Source: JAJCYK01 sp965212195 (GTDB lineage: Bacteria; Bacteroidota; Bacteroidia; Cytophagales; Cyclobacteriaceae). Taken from it: 64,000 nucleotides of DNA. The position numbers and the translations under genes are program-made. Every line of letters begins with the position of its first letter. Position 1 is the stretch's first letter. The stretch is from contig CBDBUW010000012.1 of NCBI GenBank assembly GCA_965212195.1, positions 1 through 64,000 of the forward strand, given 5' to 3'. Positions 16,560-24,763 of this stretch are shown here, in pieces. Under the pieces are notes generated by a model. That model was given only the letters and a program-made list of their open reading frames with translations, searched no databases and was not told the origin of the DNA.

Positions 16560-18236
16560 TTATCTCTTTACAATTCCAATTCCCTTTCCTACGGAAATAT
16601 ACTGATCACTGCGCACATTTTTTAAGGTTTCAACTGCTCCATCGGGCCATTCAATTTTAACTTCATCTATTTGGCTATTGGTTCCCAGACCAAAGTGTAT
16701 GCGGGGATCGCTGTAGGACAGGTAACCGCTAGAGGGTTGAAATATGCGCACTTGAGTTTGACTCCCGGCCACCAGAGTAATTTTGGTGCCAATTAGCGTA
16801 GTCCCATCATTTGAAGTGACCAAGGTAAGACCCAGCCAATGATTTTGATGGTTATGGGTGTTTTCCAAGAGGCTGGCTTTAGAGCCTGGCTCCAGGTGCG
16901 ATACTATGATGTCAAGGTCCCCATCGTTATCATAGTCCAAAACAGCCGCTCCTCTGCCGGAATGCTTTTCTCGGAAGTACGTTCCCGCATTTTTCCCGGA
17001 ATTAATGAATCGTCCTTTACCATTATTCTCCATTAGCAATGGAGGTTGCAGTATAAGCTCTTCTGCGGTACCGTTTGCGGAGAATATATCCAGATCGCCG
17101 TCATTGTCAAAGTCCGACAACATAGCCGCCCAGCCTCCCTTACCCTTGAAATGCGGAGCCACGCCACTGCTGTAGGTCACATCCTTGAAAATACCCATAC
17201 CGGTGTTCCGATATAATGATCCGTGCTTAAGATCCGTCACCAGAATGTCCAAATGACCATCTCCGTCGATATCTCCCAGGGAGCCGTGCATCGATCCGGT
17301 GCTTTTACCCTCATTATTTACCGCCACCCCACTGGGTATCCCTACCTCCTTAAACACGCCCCTTTCATTTCGCAATAAGAAGTTGGGTTGATGATCGTTG
17401 CTTTGAAAGATGTCCATATCTCCATCCTGGTCCACATCAAACACCGTTAGTCCCATACATTTGGAATCGGGATATAATAAGTGGGCGCTTTGGGTGGATT
17501 CCTTAAAAGTCCCATCAGGTTTTTGTTGGTATAGTAGTGACGCTTGTCCCTGATATTCGCCGGGATGCGGCATAAGGGTCGGATCAGGAGAAGAACGATG
17601 ATCAGGGTCGAAAGCTAAAAAATTTCCTACCAGAATATCGGTCCGCCGGTCCTGGTTGTAGTCGAAAAAGGCTACACTAACGCTCCACTTGGTAAAGCCA
17701 TTTAATTTAGCCGGGCCTTCCAAACCCAACTCCTTAGTAATATCCGTAAAGGTACCATCGCCATTGTTCAGGTAGAATACATTGGGACCGTAGTTGGCCA
17801 GGTAAATGTCTTCATCGCCGTCATGATCGAAGTCGTATACCCCGGCGGCCATACTCCACTGCCTGTTATCCAAGCCGGCTTGCCGGCTGATCTCCGTAAA
17901 GCTGCCATCACCATTGTTTCGGTATAGTTTATTAGAGGAATCCACATGCTTCTGTCCGTCAAAGCTGCTGATCCCTTCCAGGTAAGTGCCGTTCAATAGA
18001 TAAATATCATAGAATCCATCCTGGTTATAGTCCAGAATTGAAATGCCTGCGCCACTGCTCTCCATGATGTTTTCGTAAGTATGGTCCCCGAAGGTGTATT
18101 GAAAATCAATTCCGGAGGCAGTAGTAACCTCCGCAAAAGTGGGGGCAGACTGGGCCAGGCAGCTTGAAGATATCAGATAAAAGATCAAAGTAAGCGCCCT
18201 GGTCTTCTTAATGGGATAGTGAACGGCTTTTATCAA
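16560..18236 (-). CDS. CRTAC1-like FG-GAP/VCBS protein with ASPIC/UnbV domain
   Basis: A 558-residue exported protein with signal peptide (cleavage near SSCLAQS). It has a run of FG-GAP/VCBS blades with Asp-rich calcium loops (DYNQDGFYDIYLLNG, DFDHDGDEDIYLANYG, DVDQDGDMDIFQ, DFDNDGDLDIFSANG, DYDNDGDLDIIVSH), then the ASPIC/UnbV domain at about residues 465-545 (LIGTKITLVAG, IHFGLGTNSQIDEVKIEWPDG). This matches the CRTAC1 family; its function is unknown in bacteria. The start codon appears to be TTG at 18236, 5 bases after the preceding gene's stop. It is followed by the AsnB-like gene, linking a surface or periplasmic propeller to two cytoplasmic enzymes. Confidence 0.88.
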   Translation of the reverse strand: MIKAVHYPIKKTRALTLIFYLISSSCLAQSAPTFAEVTTASGIDFQYTFGDHTYENIMESSGAGISILDYNQDGFYDIYLLNGTYLEGISSFDGQKHVDSSNKLYRNNGDGSFTEISRQAGLDNRQWSMAAGVYDFDHDGDEDIYLANYGPNVFYLNNGDGTFTDITKELGLEGPAKLNGFTKWSVSVAFFDYNQDRRTDILVGNFLAFDPDHRSSPDPTLMPHPGEYQGQASLLYQQKPDGTFKESTQSAHLLYPDSKCMGLTVFDVDQDGDMDIFQSNDHQPNFLLRNERGVFKEVGIPSGVAVNNEGKSTGSMHGSLGDIDGDGHLDILVTDLKHGSLYRNTGMGIFKDVTYSSGVAPHFKGKGGWAAMLSDFDNDGDLDIFSANGTAEELILQPPLLMENNGKGRFINSGKNAGTYFREKHSGRGAAVLDYDNDGDLDIIVSHLEPGSKASLLENTHNHQNHWLGLTLVTSNDGTTLIGTKITLVAGSQTQVRIFQPSSGYLSYSDPRIHFGLGTNSQIDEVKIEWPDGAVETLKNVRSDQYISVGKGIGIVKR

Positions 18237-18241
18237 TGAGT

Positions 18242-19933
18242 TTAATCTAGTTTGGTTTTGATCTCAAATGTACTAAAACCAGTAATAAATTGACCCCAAC
18301 CATTATGACCTTTAACCACCACGGCAAATTCTCCGGAATCATCGGACAGGGGAATGATCAGCTGCCCTTTGCCTTGATCATTAGTAAGGACGTTGGGAGC
18401 CCAATAAAGCACACCGCGCAAGTCGGGAGTAGTACGATTTTGTGGAAGCTTTAAAGTATTGTTAAAGTTTTGGGTGGGTGCGAAGCCTTCCATTTGCACC
18501 ACATTTGGATGATTCCTCAAGTTCCGACGGTATTTTACATCCCGGGTTATGATTTCTACCACCCCGCTGTTCCAGGTAAAATCTTTGAAGTATTCCTGAA
18601 CCGTAGACGTTTTGGAGTAAAGCCGGACTTCCACGATGTCTTTATACTGAATGTCCAACACTTCCTTTTCATTATAGGTGGTGAACCCATCCACTATGTA
18701 CCAGGGATGTTGTGGAAAAGGATCACCCAGTTCCCGGTTAAAAAGTCTTATGGTTTTTATGCCGTTAATGGTTCTGACTTTTACATTGCCAATAGCTTCA
18801 TTAATAAACTCCTCAAAGGAATAAATATCACGGTAATCTTCTGTGTGGTATACTGCATCGGCAGTCATCTCGGGGGGCTGAGAATACTTGATTTCCCCTA
18901 AGTCGTTCAATTCAAATAACTCAATGATCTTACGGCGTTTTTCCAGTAGATCCATGTATTCCAGAATTACTGGTGTGCGTGACGGCTGTTCCGTATTGTA
19001 GTAGGGCATGCTGAACTTGAGCTCACTTTCTGCAATAAATTCAAACTCCGTACTATTATAGGGATCCAGATTCATGATCTGAAATACTCCAGTGCCCCAA
19101 TAGTCATATACCGGTATCCTTACATTACCCTTATCGGCATAGGCCTTGATCAGCCTGGAGGATTTGTCCATAAAAACGGTAATCAGTTTTGGTTCTGCAT
19201 CTGTTTTGGTGATGGGGTCTCGCAACTTTCCTTCAAGGTAAAGAGTGCGTTGAGGGGGTACTGGTTGTTCGGTTTTAAGCCTCCCTTTAGTACATGGAGT
19301 ATTAGGGTTGGGATTAACTTCTAGACCAGCCAGTTCCAGGGGGATCACCGCCACCGAAAGATTACCTCTTTCCAGTGCACCCAGGGTGTCATTACTATTC
19401 AGGAGTTGTATAGAAACCCTCATGGTATCTCTGGTCTGATAAACGCTCTTGTCTAAAGCCAATGAGACCCCTGACTTTTCCAGGTGCTGTTTGGGGAGGG
19501 AGTTAGTGGAATCAGCCGGCAACTGTTGATCTTTACTTAATCGGTATACCGGTAAGAGTGTCTCATAGACCAGGGCAGGTTCGAAGTTCATATTGTAGTG
19601 GGTGTAAGCCCTAAACCGGTAATGGCCTTCTGGCGCATCCATGGGCAGTGGGATGCTCGCAAAGCTGCTTTTTTCGTTGATCGGTAATTTCTGGGTTGCG
19701 ATAATTTGGTTGAGGTGATCAACCAGGTCAACGTGTAATATCTTGCTCTTTACCTCCCCGGATTCTGAACTAAGATAGGCTTTAAACCATACAGTTTCGC
19801 CTGCCACGTAGAAAGATTTGTCAAAGTGAACCTCAATGCACTCTTGACTTTGGCCTATTACCGCCACGGAGCTCAGTGCCCAAAGGATGAAACCCATTAT
19901 TAATTTCCCTATGTGTATTTTGCTAATCCTCAT
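18242..19933 (-). CDS. Exported MG2-like/plug-like protein
   Basis: About 563 residues from the ATG at 19933. After a signal peptide (SSVAVIGQS) comes a macroglobulin-2-like domain: HFDKSFYVAGETVWFKAYLS is the usual start of such domains in Bacteroidota TonB-associated proteins, followed by APEGHYRFRAYTHY. The second half has a plug-like stretch (HPWYIVDGFTTYNEKEVLDI, then KDIVEVRLYSK), and the end resembles macroglobulin-type domains (RGVLYWAPNVLTNDQGKG). It is probably periplasmic or at the outer membrane. I chose 19933 because the longer frame from 19972 puts charged residues before the signal. The start overlaps the end of the upstream DUF4249 gene by 11 bases, the same junction seen between the two DUF4249 genes. 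Confidence 0.7.
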   Translation of the reverse strand: MRISKIHIGKLIMGFILWALSSVAVIGQSQECIEVHFDKSFYVAGETVWFKAYLSSESGEVKSKILHVDLVDHLNQIIATQKLPINEKSSFASIPLPMDAPEGHYRFRAYTHYNMNFEPALVYETLLPVYRLSKDQQLPADSTNSLPKQHLEKSGVSLALDKSVYQTRDTMRVSIQLLNSNDTLGALERGNLSVAVIPLELAGLEVNPNPNTPCTKGRLKTEQPVPPQRTLYLEGKLRDPITKTDAEPKLITVFMDKSSRLIKAYADKGNVRIPVYDYWGTGVFQIMNLDPYNSTEFEFIAESELKFSMPYYNTEQPSRTPVILEYMDLLEKRRKIIELFELNDLGEIKYSQPPEMTADAVYHTEDYRDIYSFEEFINEAIGNVKVRTINGIKTIRLFNRELGDPFPQHPWYIVDGFTTYNEKEVLDIQYKDIVEVRLYSKTSTVQEYFKDFTWNSGVVEIITRDVKYRRNLRNHPNVVQMEGFAPTQNFNNTLKLPQNRTTPDLRGVLYWAPNVLTNDQGKGQLIIPLSDDSGEFAVVVKGHNGWGQFITGFSTFEIKTKLD

Positions 19934-21011
19934 CCCAGTAATCAGGTCTTTCAATCCTATTTTCATCCTCATCTAACAGCCAGCAGAAGCAGCACTTGTC
20001 CTGTACGATTCCCGTTCTCCTTATAGGACATGTCTCAATAACTTTATGACCTTCAATAAGGTGTGGTAGGGTATAGGTTCTTTTAACACTTTGACCACTT
20101 ACTTCAAAAATCCCTAAAGCTGGACTATTTTGGCGGTCCTGTTCATACATATTCCCCATAACCATAGCCGGTGGCGAATCGAATAGACTACCGGTTTGTG
20201 AAGTGACTACCTTTACCTGCTGCCAATATCTGTAGGTTTCATCGTCGAGAGAGTATTGATGTACGGTGAAATAGTGCCTCTCCACAAATTCATCATCCGG
20301 TGCCAGTAACCTGGAGTGGACTTTAAATCTTTCAAGGTTCTCTTGACTGCCTTCATTCTTATAAATCAGAACTTCAGGCTCCTCTACGGGTACCTGAAAA
20401 TAACAAGTTGTAGCAACATCAAAAAAGTCGTGGCACTTCAGATCGGTAAATGAATAAACCTCATCAACCGTCCACCTGAAACCGGTGGATATACCTGAAC
20501 TATTTTGCAGAGGTGTGTCAATATATATTTCAAGAACTGTTTGCTCTACCAGATTGCCAGAGCTGCTTAAGGTTTGGATCTGAGCAGTCTCAAAATAAAG
20601 TTGCTGTATTTCAATAGGTTCAGGCATCACTTGTGGTGACGAACAAAACGCCCGCCCATCCTCTAAAGCAATCTCTACTTGGTAAGACCTCCCGGGGACA
20701 CCCTGGATTTGGTTTGTATCCAATTCATATTGACCTGGTTCCATCTCTGTATACTCAGCAGAATTGCCCTGGTCATCCATGATAATTATTTGAGCATTTG
20801 AAACGGGTACCACTGGCTTGCCAAATTCAGATGTCTTGGACACATAGAAAATATGCGTGTCATGCAATTGTGTAAAGTTGCCAAAGAAAACTAGTTCGCC
20901 ACTTGAGGAATTTGTTTCTAAGGTAATGGGATCCACACATGAGGACACCACAGCTATGCAAATTAGCGCCAAGACTTTGTGTTTCAGCTGATATTTTTTG
21001 CTAATCCTCAT
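19923..21011 (-). CDS. DUF4249 family lipoprotein, second copy
   Basis: About 362 residues from the ATG at 21011, with a lipoprotein signal (ICIAVVSSC) followed by VDPITLETNSS. Domain features match DUF4249 proteins, which accompany TonB receptors in Bacteroidota: SGELVFFGNFTQLHDTH, a GDDQ-like NAQIIIMDDQGNSAEY strand, YELDTNQIQGVPGRSYQVEI, and a C-terminal cysteine cluster (KCCFC). It is clearly paralogous to the adjacent upstream gene. A frame open from 21170 would add 53 residues that overlap that gene and lack a signal, so I reject it. The terminal RPDYWDED overlaps the next gene's start codon by 11 bases. It may be a surface-exposed partner of the TonB receptor. Confidence 0.82.
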   Translation of the reverse strand: MRISKKYQLKHKVLALICIAVVSSCVDPITLETNSSSGELVFFGNFTQLHDTHIFYVSKTSEFGKPVVPVSNAQIIIMDDQGNSAEYTEMEPGQYELDTNQIQGVPGRSYQVEIALEDGRAFCSSPQVMPEPIEIQQLYFETAQIQTLSSSGNLVEQTVLEIYIDTPLQNSSGISTGFRWTVDEVYSFTDLKCHDFFDVATTCYFQVPVEEPEVLIYKNEGSQENLERFKVHSRLLAPDDEFVERHYFTVHQYSLDDETYRYWQQVKVVTSQTGSLFDSPPAMVMGNMYEQDRQNSPALGIFEVSGQSVKRTYTLPHLIEGHKVIETCPIRRTGIVQDKCCFCWLLDEDENRIERPDYWDED

Positions 21012-22065
21012 CCCAATAGTCAGGTCTTTCAATTTGAATACCAGTCTTGGTAGAACAATTACAGCATTCCGGTAAATGATCCCTGAAGTATGATGGGTCG
21101 TTGCAGTCCAAAATGCGAACGGGTAAAATATTAAAAGGAGTGGTAAAAGTGCGCACAGCATTGGCGCCATTAACTCCGAAATAACCCAGCACCTGCGACG
21201 GTTGGTTGCCCTCTTCTATGATGTTACCTGCCACTGCAGCAGGTTGTACGTCAAACAGGCTTCCCGATTGGTTGGCCACGGCATCTATCTTCTCCCAGTA
21301 CTGGGATTCTTCTTCTGATATGGTGTACTGATTCACCAGAAAGTAGTGGCGGGCGGTGAATTCGTCAAAGGGAGCCAGTAGTCTTGAACGTACTTTTAGT
21401 CTATCTAAAAACTCCTGATTGGTGCCTTCATTCCGGTATAACAGTACCTCCGGATCGTCGATGGGGTCAACAAAATAACAGGTAGTAGCAAAGTCAAAGG
21501 GTCCGCAAGACAGATCAACAAATGAATACACTTCCTCAATTGCCCACCTCATATCTGGAAATGCCCCTGAGTTATCCTTAAGGGGCGTACTGATAAAAAC
21601 TTCCACCACAGTTTTTTCTACCAGTACACCTGCACCGCTTAATTCTTCCCTGAGATTTATTTCAAAATAAATGGTATCTACTTCAATAGGCTCTGGCATT
21701 ACTTGGGGTCTGGTAAAATAGCTTTTGCCGTTGGCCAAAGCGATCTCAAGGTGGTAGGACTTTCCCGGAGTACCTACCATCTTATCGGGGGTCAACAAAT
21801 ATTTTCCCGGCTCCACTTCCAGGTAATCCGCTGAATTGCCTTCATCATCCATAATTACCACCACTGCGCCGGACACCGGGATAGGGGGCTCTCCAAGATT
21901 GGCTGTTTGAGTTATGTTGAATATATGATCAGTGCAAAGCTGGGTGAAATTGCCAAAAAAGACCACCTGGTTATCAGCTGATCCTGTTTCAAAAGTAATA
22001 GGGTCCACACAGCCCGAGAAAAACGCTAAAATGTATAGAAGTAGATATTTTAGAACCTTTCTCAT
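21001..22065 (-). CDS. DUF4249 family lipoprotein, first copy
   Basis: A 354-residue lipoprotein (signal ending AFFSGC, then VDPITFETGSADN). Like its neighbour it has QVVFFGNFTQL, VVVIMDDEGNSADYLEVEPG, GKSYHLEIALANG and the ending IERPDYWDED, with a cysteine group (ECCNC) near the end. The start codon overlaps the TonB receptor stop by four bases (ATGA), so it is translationally coupled to the receptor. This TonB receptor-DUF4249 pairing is common in Bacteroidota and suggests a surface lipoprotein working with the receptor. The ligand is unknown. Confidence 0.85.
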   Translation of the reverse strand: MRKVLKYLLLYILAFFSGCVDPITFETGSADNQVVFFGNFTQLCTDHIFNITQTANLGEPPIPVSGAVVVIMDDEGNSADYLEVEPGKYLLTPDKMVGTPGKSYHLEIALANGKSYFTRPQVMPEPIEVDTIYFEINLREELSGAGVLVEKTVVEVFISTPLKDNSGAFPDMRWAIEEVYSFVDLSCGPFDFATTCYFVDPIDDPEVLLYRNEGTNQEFLDRLKVRSRLLAPFDEFTARHYFLVNQYTISEEESQYWEKIDAVANQSGSLFDVQPAAVAGNIIEEGNQPSQVLGYFGVNGANAVRTFTTPFNILPVRILDCNDPSYFRDHLPECCNCSTKTGIQIERPDYWDED

Positions 22066-24728
22066 TTAAATTCAAAGGTGTATGTTATGGATGGGAATGC
22101 GCTTCCCAACACCGATAATTTGAATGCCTGCACCGGTCGGTTGTTTTCTTTCCTAAAGAAGACGGAAAAAGCGTTGCGCCGGCCGTAAATATTATAAATG
22201 GAAAAAGTGATGCTATCTTGATATCTTTTGCGTTTCACGGCGTTGCGCTTGTAGGTATAGGACAGGTCCAAGCGATGGTAACTGGGAACACGAAACTCAT
22301 TCCTGCTACTGTACTGCGATACTACTACATTACCTAAGTTGTAAGAACTCACCGGTGCGGTTATAGGCCTTCCAGAAGTGAAGTTGAAAACCAGCCCAAA
22401 TCTGGATTTCTTGCTAGCCGCCCAATTCATCGCCAAGTTTACCGCATGGGGCCGGTCAAATTTCGCTGGAAACCGGTCCTGATTGACTCCTTCGACTCCC
22501 TCAGGTAAATTGAAAAAAGTTCTGGAGAAGGTATAGGAAAGATTCCCGGTAACTTCCCCGAAATGCTTCTTGAGATAGAGTTCTAACCCATAGGCTTCGC
22601 CTTCACTCTGAATGATCTCTTCTTCAATATCCGGGTTCAAAATAAGGTCGGCAAAGTCCTGGAATTCAATTATATCGGACAAGCGTCGATAAAACACCTC
22701 TGCGGATGATTCCCAACTGTTTGAGTTGAAGTTCTTAAAGAATCCCAGTGAAAAATTGTTGGAAGTTGAGGGCTTGATAATAGAATTGCTCAGTATCCAT
22801 TGGTCATTAGGGAGTACTCCGGTGGTATTGGAAAGCAGATGGATAAATTGGCTGGTTCTATTGTAACTGGCTTTGAAGGAAGTAGACGGATCGAGGGAAT
22901 ATCTTAAAGAGATTCTGGGTTCCAAAGTAGAGTATTGTTGATCTTGGTTTGGATTACTAGGACGTTCTTCCGATAGAAAAATCGAGGCACGTAATCCTGC
23001 CGAAAGGGCAAACTTATTGCTGACATCCCATTCATTATTCACATAAAATGCCCATTCCTGACCAAAGTCTTTGGTGATCCGGTTGTCCTCCTCGGATGCT
23101 CCGGAGGTTTGCAATACCTCATCCTGCGGTTGATAGTATATCCATTCGGCCCCGGCATTAATCAGATGACCACTCAAGGGCAGCACCAAATTCTCTTTGA
23201 GCTTGTAAAACTGCAAGCCGTTGCTCAACTCGGCAACGCTTAATCCGGAGGGATCGAATGTCAGGTTGTCGGTCTGTCCGCTGGTGGCTATGAATTCGGA
23301 GCGAAGCGTTGGGCCAAATCCCTGATCCCAGCCTAGCGACCAGGTTTTGTTGAACCACTCAAAACCAGCTTCACCTTCAAAATTCACCCGGTCAAAGCTT
23401 TGAAAATATCCTGCGTGCAATGATCCCTTTTTCGATATTTTGGCGGACAGTTTTATGTTATAATCATAGAAGAATGCTTCGCTTTCCTGAATCTCCGGAA
23501 CCTTAACTATGGGAAGGAGCCAATCTGCATAGGATATTCGGCCCCCGGCCAAAACACTTATTTTGTCCTTTACTATAGGGGTTTCCACCGCTAATTTGCT
23601 CAATACCGTACCCACACCTCCGCTGATGCTGCTGGTTGAATAATCGCCCCCCTTGAGTTTGACATCCAGTACCGAAGAGAGCCGTCCACCAAATTGTGCA
23701 GGGATATTTCCCTTATAAAGTTGAACGTTGCTGATAAGATCGGGATTGAACAAGGAAAAGAATCCCAAAGCGTGGCTTGAATTTAGGAATACCGCGCCGT
23801 CTTGCATGACCAGGTTCTGATCGATATTACCGCCTCTGACAAAGAAGCCCGGCGCTCCTTCACCAATGGTAGTAACTCCGGGGATAGTAAGCACTGTTTT
23901 AATAACATCCGCTTCGCCCAAAAACACCGGCATTTCCTTCATTTGTTTGGGAGTAATGGATACGATTCCCGCCTGAGGATTCATTAGTCTTTGGTCGGGG
24001 TTTTCTCCGGACACGATCACTTCTTTCAACTCCACGACCTCCAGGTCCATGGCGATGTCAATGGCGCCACTTGAGAGTACATTCAAATGGCATATGAAAG
24101 GCTCGTAGCCAATTCTGCGGGCTTCCATTTGGTAAACGCCGGCGGGCAATACCATATCAATCTGTCCTCTGGAATTAGAATTGTAGGTGAGTTCCAATTT
24201 TTCGAAGTAGATGTCCACCCCATCCAATCGCTGTCCTTCATGCTTGTCGGTCAAGGTAATGTTAACCTGGTTGGATAGGGAGTTCTGACTTCCAACAGAA
24301 TCCCCCACCACCATTAATGGGAACCTGCTGTCCAAAAAGGTAGTTTCCAGCGATGGACTCACCTGGGAATGCCCGGTGAAGGATAAACTGCCAAGCCGGT
24401 CTTTGGGAGCTATAATGACTTTGTCGGGACTATAGAGTAAAAACGTCAGATCACTTCCCTGGAGCAGCATTTCCAAAGCTTGAGTTAACGGTTGCTGATC
24501 AATTTGTACACTGATCTCATTTGCCTGGGACCACTCTTCTTGATAGAAAAACCTAACCGGGTAGTTTTGTTCAATATGGGAAAGAATCTGCGGAAGGCTA
24601 GCTTTAGTGTAGGTTCCCGAAATCTTAATTTCCTGGGCTAAAACTGGCCCTGAAGACAGCAGCAGGAACAGCGAAATCAGAAATGGGCAGATGTATTTAA
24701 TCAGGCTCACCGAGAAAGATTCTGACAC
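22062..24728 (-). CDS. TonB-dependent receptor with STN domain
   Basis: An 888-residue outer-membrane receptor. Order of domains: signal peptide (SGPVLAQ), STN domain at about residues 35-110 (KISGTYTKASLPQILSHIEQ and VIIAPKD), carboxypeptidase-regulatory-like domain at about 155-240, plug at about 245-360 (VFLGEADVIKTVLTIPGV, GFFVRGGNIDQNLVMQDG), then a beta barrel that ends with an aromatic-rich strand and a terminal lysine. The start is GTG at 24728; GTG at 24710 would also fit and gives a shorter signal region. It is 35 bases downstream of the VCBS gene. STN domains usually contact a FecR-type anti-sigma factor, but none lies in this window. The ligand is unknown; DUF4249 partners follow. 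Confidence 0.9.
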   Translation of the reverse strand: MSESFSVSLIKYICPFLISLFLLLSSGPVLAQEIKISGTYTKASLPQILSHIEQNYPVRFFYQEEWSQANEISVQIDQQPLTQALEMLLQGSDLTFLLYSPDKVIIAPKDRLGSLSFTGHSQVSPSLETTFLDSRFPLMVVGDSVGSQNSLSNQVNITLTDKHEGQRLDGVDIYFEKLELTYNSNSRGQIDMVLPAGVYQMEARRIGYEPFICHLNVLSSGAIDIAMDLEVVELKEVIVSGENPDQRLMNPQAGIVSITPKQMKEMPVFLGEADVIKTVLTIPGVTTIGEGAPGFFVRGGNIDQNLVMQDGAVFLNSSHALGFFSLFNPDLISNVQLYKGNIPAQFGGRLSSVLDVKLKGGDYSTSSISGGVGTVLSKLAVETPIVKDKISVLAGGRISYADWLLPIVKVPEIQESEAFFYDYNIKLSAKISKKGSLHAGYFQSFDRVNFEGEAGFEWFNKTWSLGWDQGFGPTLRSEFIATSGQTDNLTFDPSGLSVAELSNGLQFYKLKENLVLPLSGHLINAGAEWIYYQPQDEVLQTSGASEEDNRITKDFGQEWAFYVNNEWDVSNKFALSAGLRASIFLSEERPSNPNQDQQYSTLEPRISLRYSLDPSTSFKASYNRTSQFIHLLSNTTGVLPNDQWILSNSIIKPSTSNNFSLGFFKNFNSNSWESSAEVFYRRLSDIIEFQDFADLILNPDIEEEIIQSEGEAYGLELYLKKHFGEVTGNLSYTFSRTFFNLPEGVEGVNQDRFPAKFDRPHAVNLAMNWAASKKSRFGLVFNFTSGRPITAPVSSYNLGNVVVSQYSSRNEFRVPSYHRLDLSYTYKRNAVKRKRYQDSITFSIYNIYGRRNAFSVFFRKENNRPVQAFKLSVLGSAFPSITYTFEFK

Positions 24729-24763
24729 TTACAATTACACAATTTACTATATTATCAGCAGTC

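Noticed and set aside
14267..18236. Lasso-peptide or other ribosomal-peptide biosynthesis cluster
   Set aside because: The AsnB-like enzyme and radical SAM enzyme could suggest this, but there is no precursor-peptide frame in the tight gene spacing, no B1/B2 leader-recognition or protease partner, and no dedicated exporter.
21011..21170. Longer N-terminus for the second DUF4249 gene
   Set aside because: The 53 added residues overlap the first DUF4249 gene in another frame and have no signal; the ATG at 21011 gives a clean lipoprotein signal.
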